NCBI GenBank assembly: GCA_024103495.1
Contig: JAGFIQ010000175.1
Coordinates: 1 to 42,933, forward strand
DNA from: Aridibacter famidurans
GTDB taxonomy: Bacteria; Acidobacteriota; Blastocatellia; Pyrinomonadales; Pyrinomonadaceae
Length of the DNA stretch: 42,933 nucleotides
Direction of reading: 5' to 3'
Numbering within the stretch: the first letter of the stretch is position 1; every line of letters starts with the position of its first letter. Positions 31,020 through 39,930 of this stretch are shown in pieces. The translations under genes were made by a program, and so were the position numbers. The notes beneath the pieces were generated by a model. That model was not told the origin of the DNA and searched no databases. It saw nothing but the letters and a program-made list of their open reading frames with translations.

Positions 31020-31916
31020 TTGACGTTTGTCTATATGATCGCCGAGGCCGTCGGCGGCTGGATCACGAACTCGCTGGCATTGCTCGCCGACGCCGGTCAT
31101 ATGCTGACCGATGTCGCTTCCCTCAGCCTGACCCTCGCCGCGTTCTGGTTCGCAGAGCGACCCGCGACACCCAGCAAGACATACGGATATTACAGGCTTG
31201 AGATCCTCGCCGCCTTCATAAATGGCGTCGCGCTGGCCGCGATCTCACTTTGGGTTATCTGGGAAGGTTATTCCAGATGGCTTGATCCGCCCGAGATATT
31301 GGGTTTCGGGCTGACAGCAGTCGCGGTCGGGGGTCTTATCATCAACCTGATCGCCGCGGGGCTTCTGCACGGCGATCACAAACACGACCTGAACATGCGC
31401 GGCGCTTGGCTCCACGTGATGGGCGACGCGCTCGGTTCGGTCGCGGCGATCTCCGCCGGTCTCGCCATCCTGATCTTCGGATGGGCGTGGGCTGACGCGG
31501 CCGCGAGCGTGCTGATAAGCGCCATCATCATTTACGGCGCGTGGAAGCTGATCAAAGACTCCGTCAACGTGCTTCTCGAAGGGACCCCCTCGCACATCAA
31601 TCATACCGCCGTGGAAGAGGCGCTCGAGACCCTGTCCGGCGTCACCGATGTCCACGACCTGCACGTCTGGACGATCACTTCCGGGATGGAGGCGCTCAGC
31701 GTTCACATCGTCCACGACGGGGAAAGACCGCAGAACGCGATGCTCAAGGCAGTCCGCGACCTGATCCACGATGAGTTCGGGATCGAGCACCTGACCGTCC
31801 AGATCGAGCGCGAGGCCGAAGAGGGCGAGGCGGAACAGTCCTGCATCTCGGGCGCCAATTGCTTCGGTCCCGCTCCCGCCGCCGGCCGCGGTCACGGTTC
31901 GGTCGGCCTCGAATAG
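31020..31916 (+). CDS. Cation diffusion facilitator (CDF) metal exporter, N-terminus unclear
   Basis: The open frame from 31020 (TTG) covers almost the whole CDF transporter: TM1 VYMIAEAVGGWITNSLALLADAGHMLTDVASL with the metal site Asp/His, KTYGYYRLEILAAFINGV, and ALLHGDHKHDLNMRGAWLHVMGDALGSVAA-type His/Asp ligands in TM5. A cytoplasmic domain follows (EEALETLSGVTDVHDLHVWTITSGMEALSVHIV). It exports Zn2+, Co2+ or similar ions in exchange for protons. The frame is open upstream for RRDKKSLRNLKIALVL, which belongs to the protein, but contains no ATG. The best ribosome-binding site, GGGAGG at 30933-30938, faces another frame encoding a His-rich ATHTHP. A 1-nt deletion near 30960 would explain this. 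The next gene starts 12 bp downstream. Confidence 0.82.
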   Translation: MTFVYMIAEAVGGWITNSLALLADAGHMLTDVASLSLTLAAFWFAERPATPSKTYGYYRLEILAAFINGVALAAISLWVIWEGYSRWLDPPEILGFGLTAVAVGGLIINLIAAGLLHGDHKHDLNMRGAWLHVMGDALGSVAAISAGLAILIFGWAWADAAASVLISAIIIYGAWKLIKDSVNVLLEGTPSHINHTAVEEALETLSGVTDVHDLHVWTITSGMEALSVHIVHDGERPQNAMLKAVRDLIHDEFGIEHLTVQIEREAEEGEAEQSCISGANCFGPAPAAGRGHGSVGLE

Positions 31917-31928
31917 CCGCGAAAAGAT

Positions 31929-34169
31929 ATGGAAGAGAACGAACTGACCGGGGAATTGTCCGAAAAACTTTTTAAAGATATCGACCTCGAAGGCCTTGTC
32001 GCGGAGGTCATAAAGAAAAGGAAGAAGGACCTTCAGGAGTTTCCTCCGCCGGAGGCGTGGTTCCTGGGTCCGAAGGCGGAACACGGAGACGTCTGGCTGA
32101 CGACCATCGAGCACATCTTCCGTGACTACGTCCACTGGCGCCGAAACTACTTCCCGGAAGACCCGATCGTCGTCGACCGCGAGCAGATGAAAACCCACGA
32201 GCCGTGGGTGGAGACCCTCAAATTCGAGATAGATTCGATCCTCAACCAGCTCAAGGCGCACTTCCCTTTTCATTCCCCGCGCTACATCGCGCATATGATC
32301 TCCGAGCAGACCTTCCCCGGCGTCGTCGGCTACTTCGCCGGGATGCTTTACAACCCGAACAACGTCACGGAAGAATCGGCGCCCATCACGACCTCGCTCG
32401 AGATCGAGGCCGGAAAGATGATCGCCGAAATGCTCGGCTACAATCCGAACACCGCCTGGGCGCATATCTGCTCGGGAGGAACCTTGGCGAACCTCGAGGC
32501 GCTCTGGATCGCGAGAATGGTGCAGTTCGCGCCGCTGATAGTTAAGGACTACTGCGAAACCCACGCGGTCAGGGATTTCGAGATCTCGATGCCGGACGGT
32601 TCAAACATCCCCATCGTCGATGTCCCATCGAAGGCGCTTCTCGGGCTTCGCCCCAACGAGGCCGCCGGCTCGGTCCGGGCGATCGCTGCGCACCTGGCGG
32701 AAGCGCAGGGCGACGCTGTTTACGAGGACATCAACGCCTATTTCTCGACGAACAGGTTCAACGTCAGCTACGCAGGTCTTCATTCCATTCTCGCCAAGCT
32801 CGGCGTCCGTCCCGTCGTGTTCGTGTCGGAAGCGGCGCACTACAGCATCAAGAAGGCGGTCAACATTCTTGGATACGGAGAGGCCTGCATCAGATCGGTC
32901 CCAGTCGAGCCGCATTTCCGTATGAACGTGGACGCGCTACGCGAAGAGGTCTTCCGCGTGGCGGATGACGAGTACATCGCGGCGGTGATCGCCGTCGCGG
33001 GAACGACCGAAGAAGGCGCGGTGGATCCGATCCACCGCATACGGTTCCTCCGCGACGATCTCGAAACAGAAAGGAACCGGTCCTTCTGGCTTCACGTCGA
33101 CGCGGCGTGGGGAGGCTACGTCCGAAGCGTTTTCTGCGGGCTTGGGCTCGAACACGAGGGCGACCGCCGCAAACGGCTGAACGAGATCTGCGAAGAGTAC
33201 CGGCGGGCGATCGAGGTCCGAGAAGAGACGGAGGTGCCGGTCCTGGAGTTCGACGGTGACCACGCGAGCGAGGGCAAGAAGAAACTGCACCTGGAATGGG
33301 CGGACTTCGAGGTCTATTCGGCGTATCTGGCGATGCCCGACGCCGATTCGATCACCGTCGATCCTCACAAGCTCGGATATCTTCCGTACCCCGCCGGCGT
33401 CATCGCATTCCAAAACAAGCTTGTGACCGAGCTGGTGGTCCAAAAAGCGCAGTACATCACGGACGAGATCGGCGGGATCAAGAGCGCCGCCCGCGAAGAG
33501 GAGATAACCGCGGTCGGCCCGTACATCATCGAGGGCTCGAAACCCGGCGCTGTCGCGGCCGCCTGCTGGCTCTCGCACAAGACCATCCCGCTCAACTACA
33601 ACGGCCACGGCAGGCTTATCAAGACCTCGCTTCTGAATACCAAGAAGCTCGCCCGCTACTTCGACCTCCACGGGCGCCTGTTCGATACCATCGAACACGA
33701 GCTGTACGGCGAGATCGATCCCGGCATAAGGCGGTTCACGTTCGAACTGCTTTGCGAGCCCGATACGAATCTGGTGTGTTACCTTTGCCTCCCGATGAAG
33801 GTCGGAAGGGACGGGAAAATGGAGCGCGACACCAGCGCGAAACTTGCCGACATAAACGAGCTGAACGAAGCGATCTACAAACGTGCGACGATCCGCAATC
33901 GTCCCGGCAAGAGAAAGACGCCCTATTCGCAGGAGTACTTCGTTTCACGAACCATATTGACCGCAGGACAGTATCATCCCGGATCGATCTCCGGCCTTCT
34001 CGAACGTCTCGACATTCCCATTTACGATTACGAACGCGAGGGCATCTTCCTGCTTCGATCGGTCGTGATGAATCCCTGGCACTTCCTTGCCGAAAAGCGC
34101 GGTAAGAACTACCTTTACGACTTCGTCGTGCACCTCCACAGGACCGCGCGCGACATTCTCAATCCCTGA
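31929..34169 (+). CDS. Group II PLP-dependent decarboxylase (tyrosine-decarboxylase-like)
   Basis: The 746-residue protein is a large fold-type I PLP enzyme. The N-terminal part has HFPFHSPRYIAHMISEQTFPGVVGYFAGMLYNPNNVTEESAP, as in group II amino-acid decarboxylases. HICSGGTLANLEALW and FVSEAAHYSIKKA belong to the cofactor pocket. LHVDAAWGGYV and the PLP lysine Lys481 in DSITVDPHKLGYLPYPAG follow. Later PYIIEGSKPGAVAAACWLSHKTIPLNYNGHGRLI resembles bacterial tyrosine decarboxylases of about 620 residues. A stretch of about 50 residues near 405-455 (EICEEYRRAIEVREETEVPVLEFDGDH) may be an insertion. Substrate could be tyrosine, glutamate or another amino acid. It is probably co-transcribed with the CDF gene. 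Confidence 0.85.
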   Translation: MEENELTGELSEKLFKDIDLEGLVAEVIKKRKKDLQEFPPPEAWFLGPKAEHGDVWLTTIEHIFRDYVHWRRNYFPEDPIVVDREQMKTHEPWVETLKFEIDSILNQLKAHFPFHSPRYIAHMISEQTFPGVVGYFAGMLYNPNNVTEESAPITTSLEIEAGKMIAEMLGYNPNTAWAHICSGGTLANLEALWIARMVQFAPLIVKDYCETHAVRDFEISMPDGSNIPIVDVPSKALLGLRPNEAAGSVRAIAAHLAEAQGDAVYEDINAYFSTNRFNVSYAGLHSILAKLGVRPVVFVSEAAHYSIKKAVNILGYGEACIRSVPVEPHFRMNVDALREEVFRVADDEYIAAVIAVAGTTEEGAVDPIHRIRFLRDDLETERNRSFWLHVDAAWGGYVRSVFCGLGLEHEGDRRKRLNEICEEYRRAIEVREETEVPVLEFDGDHASEGKKKLHLEWADFEVYSAYLAMPDADSITVDPHKLGYLPYPAGVIAFQNKLVTELVVQKAQYITDEIGGIKSAAREEEITAVGPYIIEGSKPGAVAAACWLSHKTIPLNYNGHGRLIKTSLLNTKKLARYFDLHGRLFDTIEHELYGEIDPGIRRFTFELLCEPDTNLVCYLCLPMKVGRDGKMERDTSAKLADINELNEAIYKRATIRNRPGKRKTPYSQEYFVSRTILTAGQYHPGSISGLLERLDIPIYDYEREGIFLLRSVVMNPWHFLAEKRGKNYLYDFVVHLHRTARDILNP

Positions 34170-34176
34170 ATCACAT

Positions 34177-34192
34177 TATGATTTGAATCATA
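34177..34192. promoter_or_regulatory. FNR/CRP-family-like operator upstream of the respiratory operon
   Basis: A perfect palindrome with 7-bp arms (TATGATT-TG-AATCATA) contains TGAT-N4-ATCA, matching 8 of 10 positions of the FNR-type consensus TTGAT-N4-ATCAA. A -10-like TACATT at 34215-34220 would place the site near -42 of a start at about 34227, the class II activator position. A second -10-like TATAAA overlaps the palindrome at 34191. The operon's first ATG is at 34292. Confidence 0.5.
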
Positions 34193-34291
34193 TAAACCGC
34201 TCCCGCAGTCCCTGTACATTTCCCCAAAGGCAGCGTCATTCCGCGGCGCGAATCCCTCCTGCCGAATGGAGCGCCTGCCCGGAGCGGGGAG

Positions 34292-36202
34292 ATGACCCAG
34301 ATCAATGTCCGGATCCCGGACGCCGATCATCACAGAGACCTGATCGCATGCCAGGCGGCGTGCCCTGTCCATACCGACGCCAGAGGCTACGTAAGGGCTA
34401 TCGCCGAAGGCGACTTCGACAAGGCGTACCTGATTGCCCGGGGCCCGAACCCGTTCGCGTCCATTTGCGGCAGGATCTGCGGCGCCCCCTGCGAAGCGGC
34501 CTGCCGCCGCGGAAAGGTCCCCCGGGTCGATGACGACGGACGGTTTGTCGCCAACGACCGTCCCATCGCGATCCGGGCGCTCAAGCGATTTGCCTGCGAG
34601 CAGGCCGGCCCCGAAGCCGTCCCCGCTCCAGAGATCCTGGAAAAACTAAACAACTACGTTCCACCCGCCGCCGCCCGCACAGACGAGCTGGCGGCGCTTC
34701 TGCATTCGGCGGTCGAAGGAAACTTTCTCCGGGCGAAAGGGGAAAAGATCGCGATCATCGGCGCCGGCCCGGCGGGGCTTTCTGCGGCTCACGATCTTGC
34801 GTTGATGGGCTTCAGGCCCGTCGTGTTCGAGACCGAGCCCGTCGCCGCCGGAATGCTCGCCGTCGGCGTGCCTGCCTACAGGCTTCCCCGCGATCTGATC
34901 GAGAAAGAGATCGACGTGATCCGCGCGCTCGGTGTCGAGATCCGCTGCGGTGTGACCGTAGGCCGCGACATCTCGTTCGCGGAACTCCGCAAAGAGCATT
35001 CGGCAGTGATCATCTGCGTCGGCGCGAAATCGTCGCGCTCGCTCGGGCTTCCGGGAGAGAGCGGACCGGGCGTGTTCGGCGGCGTGGACATTCTGCGGTC
35101 CGTCTCGCTCGGCGAGGACCTGAGCCTCGGCGGGAAGATCGTCGTCATCGGCGGCGGCAACGTCGCCTACGACGTCGCCCGAACGGTCGTCCGGCAGATT
35201 GCCTCGGACGCCGCAAGAACCGCCGCAAGGCTTCCCGAGACCTCTTCGGTACAGCTTGTCTCGCTTGAGAGCGCCGAGGAAATGCCCGCCGACACGATCG
35301 AGATCGTCGAAGGCGACGAGGAAGGCATCGAGCGCCTCAACGGCTGGGGTCCGCTTTCGATCGACCGCGACGATTCTGGAAATGTTGTGTCCGTCACATT
35401 CCGCAAGTGCCTTTCAGTTTACGACGAAGACAAGAAATTCAGCCCCGTTTATGACGATTCGGACGTGATGCGCCTCGAATGCGACACGGTCCTGCTCGCC
35501 GTCGGCCAGTCCCCGAAGCTCGAGTTTCTCTCCGACGGCGGCGAGGACGTAAGGACCGGGCGCGGCTGGCCGGAGGTGGACCGCGACACGCTCGCGACGT
35601 CCGCCGCGGATGTTTTCGTCGCCGGCGACCTCGCGCACGGGACACGGCTCTTGATCGACGCGGTCGCTTCCGGCAAAGCGGCGGCGAGGTCGGTCTATCG
35701 CTTCGTCACAGGAAGGGACATCGAGGAGCACTCGGTCACCGCTCACATCGTCCTCGACGGTTACCGGCGCGAACGCGGCTACGAATCGATCCGGAGGGTC
35801 GCCGTTCCGGTCACCGATCCCGGATCGCGCCTGGATGACCCCGATCTGCAGGTCGAGACCGGCTATACCCGCGAAATGGCGATAAAGGAAGCGTCGCGCT
35901 GCCTCGACTGCGGCGTGACCCCCGTATTCGACGGCACGCGGTGCGTGCTGTGCGGCGGCTGCGTCGATGTCTGCCCGACCGAATGCCTGAAGCTTGTCCC
36001 GCTTTCGGCGCTCGCTTCGGATGCCGATCTTGATCAGGCGATAGACAGCGCGATCGGAGAGGAAGGCGACCCGGACGAGAACTCGGCGATCCTCAAGGAC
36101 GAGGACCGGTGCATTCGCTGCGCGCTGTGCGCGATGCGGTGCCCGGTCGAGGCGATAACTATGGAAAGGGTCGCGATCTCGACCCGATGGAGTTCGAAAT
36201 GA
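34292..36202 (+). CDS. GltD-like FAD/NAD(P) oxidoreductase with added ferredoxin domain
   Basis: The 636-residue protein has an N-terminal Fe-S domain like that of glutamate synthase small subunit (CQAACPVHTDARGYV, then CGRICGAPCEAACRRGK). An FAD-binding GxGxxG follows (IAIIGAGPAGLSAAHDLA, about 152-169), then an NAD(P)-binding motif (IVVIGGGNVAYDVARTVV, about 286-303). A closing FAD motif reads LATSAADVFVAGDLAHG. It ends with a two-cluster ferredoxin: CVLCGGCVDVCP (about 551-562) and CIRCALCAMRCP (about 607-618). It would shuttle electrons between NAD(P)H and an Fe-S or quinone partner in the cytoplasm. It is the first gene of the operon and overlaps the Rieske gene in ATGA. It lacks a signal peptide, so it must face inward. 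Confidence 0.85.
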   Translation: MTQINVRIPDADHHRDLIACQAACPVHTDARGYVRAIAEGDFDKAYLIARGPNPFASICGRICGAPCEAACRRGKVPRVDDDGRFVANDRPIAIRALKRFACEQAGPEAVPAPEILEKLNNYVPPAAARTDELAALLHSAVEGNFLRAKGEKIAIIGAGPAGLSAAHDLALMGFRPVVFETEPVAAGMLAVGVPAYRLPRDLIEKEIDVIRALGVEIRCGVTVGRDISFAELRKEHSAVIICVGAKSSRSLGLPGESGPGVFGGVDILRSVSLGEDLSLGGKIVVIGGGNVAYDVARTVVRQIASDAARTAARLPETSSVQLVSLESAEEMPADTIEIVEGDEEGIERLNGWGPLSIDRDDSGNVVSVTFRKCLSVYDEDKKFSPVYDDSDVMRLECDTVLLAVGQSPKLEFLSDGGEDVRTGRGWPEVDRDTLATSAADVFVAGDLAHGTRLLIDAVASGKAAARSVYRFVTGRDIEEHSVTAHIVLDGYRRERGYESIRRVAVPVTDPGSRLDDPDLQVETGYTREMAIKEASRCLDCGVTPVFDGTRCVLCGGCVDVCPTECLKLVPLSALASDADLDQAIDSAIGEEGDPDENSAILKDEDRCIRCALCAMRCPVEAITMERVAISTRWSSK

Positions 36203-36678
36203 CGACAAAACCCGGAAAAGAGGCCTCGCGGTTCGATCCGGAGCCTATGCCCCGGAGGGATTTCCTGGGCCTTGCGGCGCTGGGTTCGGCGGCGGCGGCA
36301 GTGATCTTTTCGCTGTTCGGAATGCTCAGGCTTCCGAAGGCGGCGGTACTTACCTCGCCTTCGAAGAAGTTCTCGGTGACGCTTCCTGACACGCTCGAGG
36401 AAGGCGAGGCCTTCATCCCCGAGGGAAGAAGCGTGGCTGTCTTCAAGGACGCGGAAGGCGTTTTCGCGATCTCGACTATCTGCACTCACCTCGGATGCGT
36501 CGTGGCCTCGAGGCCCGAGGGCTTTGAATGCCCGTGCCACGGATCGCGATTCGCGGGCGACGGCACTGTGACGAAAGGGCCCGCTCCAAAGGCGCTTCCC
36601 TGGCTGAAAGTTACCGCGGACGGCAACCGGCTGCAGATCGACGAGAACGAAGAGGTTCCCGGAGGAACGAAGGTGTAG
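36199..36678 (+). CDS. Rieske iron-sulfur protein, Tat-exported
   Basis: The 159-residue protein starts inside the stop codon of the preceding gene (ATGA). It has a twin-arginine signal-anchor (RRDFLGLAALGSAAAAVIFS, residues 19-38). The Rieske cluster motifs are CTHLGC (Cys95, His97, Cys100) and CPCHGS (Cys111, Cys113, His114), spaced as in bc1/b6f Rieske proteins, including the disulfide cysteines Cys100 and Cys113. It binds a 2Fe-2S cluster on the outer side of the membrane and takes electrons from quinol at the cytochrome b Qo site. An alternative start four codons upstream at 36187 (MEFE) is possible. Cytochrome b follows within 3 bp. Confidence 0.93.
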   Translation: MTTKPGKEASRFDPEPMPRRDFLGLAALGSAAAAVIFSLFGMLRLPKAAVLTSPSKKFSVTLPDTLEEGEAFIPEGRSVAVFKDAEGVFAISTICTHLGCVVASRPEGFECPCHGSRFAGDGTVTKGPAPKALPWLKVTADGNRLQIDENEEVPGGTKV

Positions 36679-36680
36679 CG

Positions 36681-38228
36681 ATGGAAAAGGCCGAAAGCTC
36701 TGCATTGAAGGAGATATGGGGAAACCTCTTAAGTTCCCCCCGCCGGATCTATGAAACGGCGTTCCGCAGCGGCGCGCCAAAGACCGACCGCACAAGGTCT
36801 TCGTTCGTCTTCGGCAACGTGTTCCTGCACCTGCATTCGGTCCGGACACACATCTGGAGCCTGAAGTGGAGCACGACGATGGGCCTCGGGATCATCAGCA
36901 CCGCGGCGTTCCTGATCACGCTCGTGACCGGGATCCTGCTGATGTTCTATTACAAGCCCTACCCCGATGTCGCCTACCAGTCGATGAAGGACATCCACTT
37001 CGTGGTCCCGACAGGCAGGTTCATCAGGAACATCCACCGGTGGGCCGCGAACGTGATGGTCATCGCCGTGATCCTGCATATGGCGAGGACCTTCTTCACC
37101 GCCTCGTACCGCAAACCGAGGGAGTTCAACTGGCTGATCGGCTGGGGGCTCCTCGTCACTACGCTCGCGCTTTCATTCACCGGCTACCTTTTGCCCTGGG
37201 ACCAGCTGGCGTACTGGGCGATCACGATCGGCGCGAACATCGCCCAGTCCCCGAGGGAGATCACCGACGCTCTCGGCATCACCCAGTATTTCGACATAGG
37301 CGGTCTGCAACGAACCATCCTGCTCGGATCGGACGAGGTCGGGGCGGAGGCTTTGATCCGCTTTTATCTGCTTCACGTGATGATCCTTCCTTTGATCCTC
37401 GTGATGCTGATGGCGGTGCATTTCTGGCGGATCAGGAAGGACGGCGGGATCGCGCGGCCGGATGACGCCGACGAGATCGTCGGAAACGAAGCAAAAACAA
37501 GCTACCCGGTCTTTACGGAGCAGCCGGAGAAGACATACCACCTTGCGGCGATCGTGAAGGGCCGCACGCCTGCGGTCGGAAGCGGCCCGGAGAACACTTT
37601 GCCCTCGATGCCTCACTTGTTCTACGCAGAGCTCGGGGTGCTGATGCTCACGACATTCATCTGCCTCGCGCTCGCGCTGATCTCGGACGCGCCTTTGAAG
37701 GAGATCGCGAATCCCCTTGTGCCCGAGAACCCCGCGAAAGCGCCTTGGTACTTCCTGGGCCTGCAGGAGATCGTCTCGTTCTCCGCCTTCACAGGGGGCA
37801 TCGGCATCCCGGCGCTTGTGTGGATCGGGCTCGGCCTGATCCCGTTCCTCGACCGCGAGAAAACCGGGACGGGCAGGTGGCTCGGGGGCCCGGGAGGCTG
37901 GAACCTCTTCATTTGGTCGCTTCTAATCGGCTTTGGAGCCTCGGTCGGGATCGAGGCGTTCGCGATCTACTTCGGATGGCTCCGCGAATGGTTCCCGGAC
38001 GTCCCGCAGCTCGCGATCACCGTGATCAATCCGGGCACGGTCCTTACCGCCATCTACGCGGCCTATTCGATCTACGTCGTCCGAAAGCACGGTTCGACGA
38101 GGGCCGGGGCCGTGGCCCTGTTCACCTGTTTCCTTTGCGGATTCGTTGTCCTGACCGTGGTCGGGACGTACTTCCGGGGCCCGAACTGGGAATTCTACTG
38201 GACGCCTTCGGACTGGCCGGGGCATTGA
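36681..38228 (+). CDS. Cytochrome b (b6/subunit IV fusion) of a quinol-oxidising bc-type complex
   Basis: The 515-residue protein has the b-haem ligand pairs His119/His133 (helix B; HRWAANVMVIAVILHMARTF) and His232/His247 (helix D; FYLLHVMILPLILVMLMAVHFW). The 14-residue gap between the helix D histidines is the b6 pattern. GYLLPWDQLAYWAIT also resembles b6. The C-terminal half corresponds to subunit IV but continues with extra transmembrane helices to about residue 505. The Qo motif usually written PEWY reads APWY here (PAKAPWYFLGLQEIVSF). The protein oxidises quinol and passes electrons to the Rieske protein. No separate subunit IV or cytochrome c1 gene is present; the multihaem c gene starts 4 bp after its stop. 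Confidence 0.92.
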   Translation: MEKAESSALKEIWGNLLSSPRRIYETAFRSGAPKTDRTRSSFVFGNVFLHLHSVRTHIWSLKWSTTMGLGIISTAAFLITLVTGILLMFYYKPYPDVAYQSMKDIHFVVPTGRFIRNIHRWAANVMVIAVILHMARTFFTASYRKPREFNWLIGWGLLVTTLALSFTGYLLPWDQLAYWAITIGANIAQSPREITDALGITQYFDIGGLQRTILLGSDEVGAEALIRFYLLHVMILPLILVMLMAVHFWRIRKDGGIARPDDADEIVGNEAKTSYPVFTEQPEKTYHLAAIVKGRTPAVGSGPENTLPSMPHLFYAELGVLMLTTFICLALALISDAPLKEIANPLVPENPAKAPWYFLGLQEIVSFSAFTGGIGIPALVWIGLGLIPFLDREKTGTGRWLGGPGGWNLFIWSLLIGFGASVGIEAFAIYFGWLREWFPDVPQLAITVINPGTVLTAIYAAYSIYVVRKHGSTRAGAVALFTCFLCGFVVLTVVGTYFRGPNWEFYWTPSDWPGH

Positions 38229-38232
38229 CGCG

Positions 38233-39909
38233 ATGAAGAAGAACAAGTATCTGCTGCTGATCTCGAGCCTGGGCGTATTCGCGCTGCTTGTCTACGCGGC
38301 CGTTTCGGAGAACTTCTTCAAGGAATGGCATTCGATCCAGGCGGGAGCGAAGACCTCCGAAGGACAGCTCGACGTGCGTCTGCGCCAGATCATCAACCCT
38401 TCGCTCGGCACTACCGACCGCTGCGTCACGTGCCACGTCGGGATGGCTCCCGGCGAGACCGTCGTCTCCGACCTGAAGGTCGCCGCTCCGCATCCGCCCG
38501 TGGTCCATTCGCCGACCGAGATGGGCTGCACGACCTGCCACAGCGGCCAGGGCCTCGCGACCGAGAAGCTCGACGCGCACGGAGATGTCGAGTTCTGGCC
38601 GGAGCCTATGCTTCCGGCGAAGTACGCATACGCCAGCTGCGGAACCTGCCACGTGCCGCTCGAGGTCCCGAACAGCGCCCGCCTTGAGCTCGCGCGGAAG
38701 ACGTTCGAAAGGCTCGACTGCTACGCGTGCCACAGGCTCGATGGCCGCGGCGGAACGCTCCGCCCGAGCCCCGCAACCGGAATGGAAGGCCCCGACCTTT
38801 CGCACACGGGCATCAAGGGCTTCGACGCGAACTGGTATCCGGCTCATCTCGCAAAGAAGGAGGCGGACACTTCCGGGCTTTGGGCGAATTCGTTCGGCGA
38901 GGTCGACGATAACGAGAGGGCGCTTCTGGACCAGTTCCTCGGGCTTCAGATGGGAGCGCCTTCGCTGATCCGGGCCAAGGCCGAATACAACTCGGTAGGC
39001 TGCACCGGATGCCACGTCACGGGCAATTTCGGGGGCGAGACGGGAGTCGACCTTTCGAGGGTCGGCGAGAAGGACCCGGCCCGGCTCGATTATTCCGCGA
39101 TCGAGGGCGCGCACACTTATCCGAACTGGATCGCGCAGCATTTCAGGCTTCCGCTTTCCACGGTCCAGGGCTCGCAGATGCCCGATCTCGCTCTCTCGGA
39201 CCGCCAGATCGACCTTCTGACGATGTACGTCCTCTCGTTGAGAAGAAGGAGCGTTCCGGACATATGGCTCCCGAAGGACCGCGTCCGCGCGATGCGTTTC
39301 GGAGCCCGCGAATTCGCCTCGGACGGCGAGACGATCTACAAGGCGATCTGCTCAAGCTGCCACGGCGCCAGCGGCAGCGGTATGAGATATCCGGGCCTGC
39401 CTCCCTACCCCTCGATCACGAACAGAGAGTTTCTTGAGCTCGCTTCGGACGACTTCATCGCCGCGACGATCAGAGGCGGCCGCCCGGGGAGGCCCATGCT
39501 CGCCTGGGGAGACCGGCAGAACGGTTTTACCGCCGAAGAGCTCGCCTCGGTCGTGGCCTACATACGTGCGCTCGGGGGCGGCATTGCCCCGATTCCTGAT
39601 ACAAGGCCGCCGCGCTGGGCTGCGGGAGACGCGAAGGCCGGCAACCGGCTCTATCTCGCGAACTGCGCGGGATGCCATGGCGCGCTCGCAGAGGGAGGCG
39701 AGGGTCCCGCGCTCAACAATCCGGGCCTTCTTACCGCGGCGACCGACACATTCCTGTTCGAGACCATCGCCCGCGGCAGAAGCGGAACGGTGATGAAAGG
39801 TTTCAGGACCCCCTCGCCCACAAGGCGCGCGATGACCGACCGCGAGATCGAATCGGTAGTGACGTACCTGCGCTCGCTGGGCGCGAATGGAAAACGTCCG
39901 GGAGGATGA
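38233..39909 (+). CDS. Membrane-anchored seven-haem c-type cytochrome
   Basis: The 558-residue protein has an N-terminal membrane anchor (YLLLISSLGVFALLVYAAV). Seven CxxCH haem-binding motifs start at Cys64, Cys99, Cys136, Cys163, Cys257, Cys373 and Cys478. The first four are close together, as in multihaem modules. The last two head separate class I cytochrome c domains (about 365-450 and 465-555), each with downstream Met candidates for axial ligands. It replaces the single-haem cytochrome c1 expected in a bc complex and probably carries electrons from the Rieske protein to the molybdoenzyme outside the membrane. It is translated in the same operon, 21 bp before the NarG-like gene. Confidence 0.92.
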   Translation: MKKNKYLLLISSLGVFALLVYAAVSENFFKEWHSIQAGAKTSEGQLDVRLRQIINPSLGTTDRCVTCHVGMAPGETVVSDLKVAAPHPPVVHSPTEMGCTTCHSGQGLATEKLDAHGDVEFWPEPMLPAKYAYASCGTCHVPLEVPNSARLELARKTFERLDCYACHRLDGRGGTLRPSPATGMEGPDLSHTGIKGFDANWYPAHLAKKEADTSGLWANSFGEVDDNERALLDQFLGLQMGAPSLIRAKAEYNSVGCTGCHVTGNFGGETGVDLSRVGEKDPARLDYSAIEGAHTYPNWIAQHFRLPLSTVQGSQMPDLALSDRQIDLLTMYVLSLRRRSVPDIWLPKDRVRAMRFGAREFASDGETIYKAICSSCHGASGSGMRYPGLPPYPSITNREFLELASDDFIAATIRGGRPGRPMLAWGDRQNGFTAEELASVVAYIRALGGGIAPIPDTRPPRWAAGDAKAGNRLYLANCAGCHGALAEGGEGPALNNPGLLTAATDTFLFETIARGRSGTVMKGFRTPSPTRRAMTDREIESVVTYLRSLGANGKRPGG

Positions 39910-39930
39910 TCCCGGAGAAGGGTTAACGCT

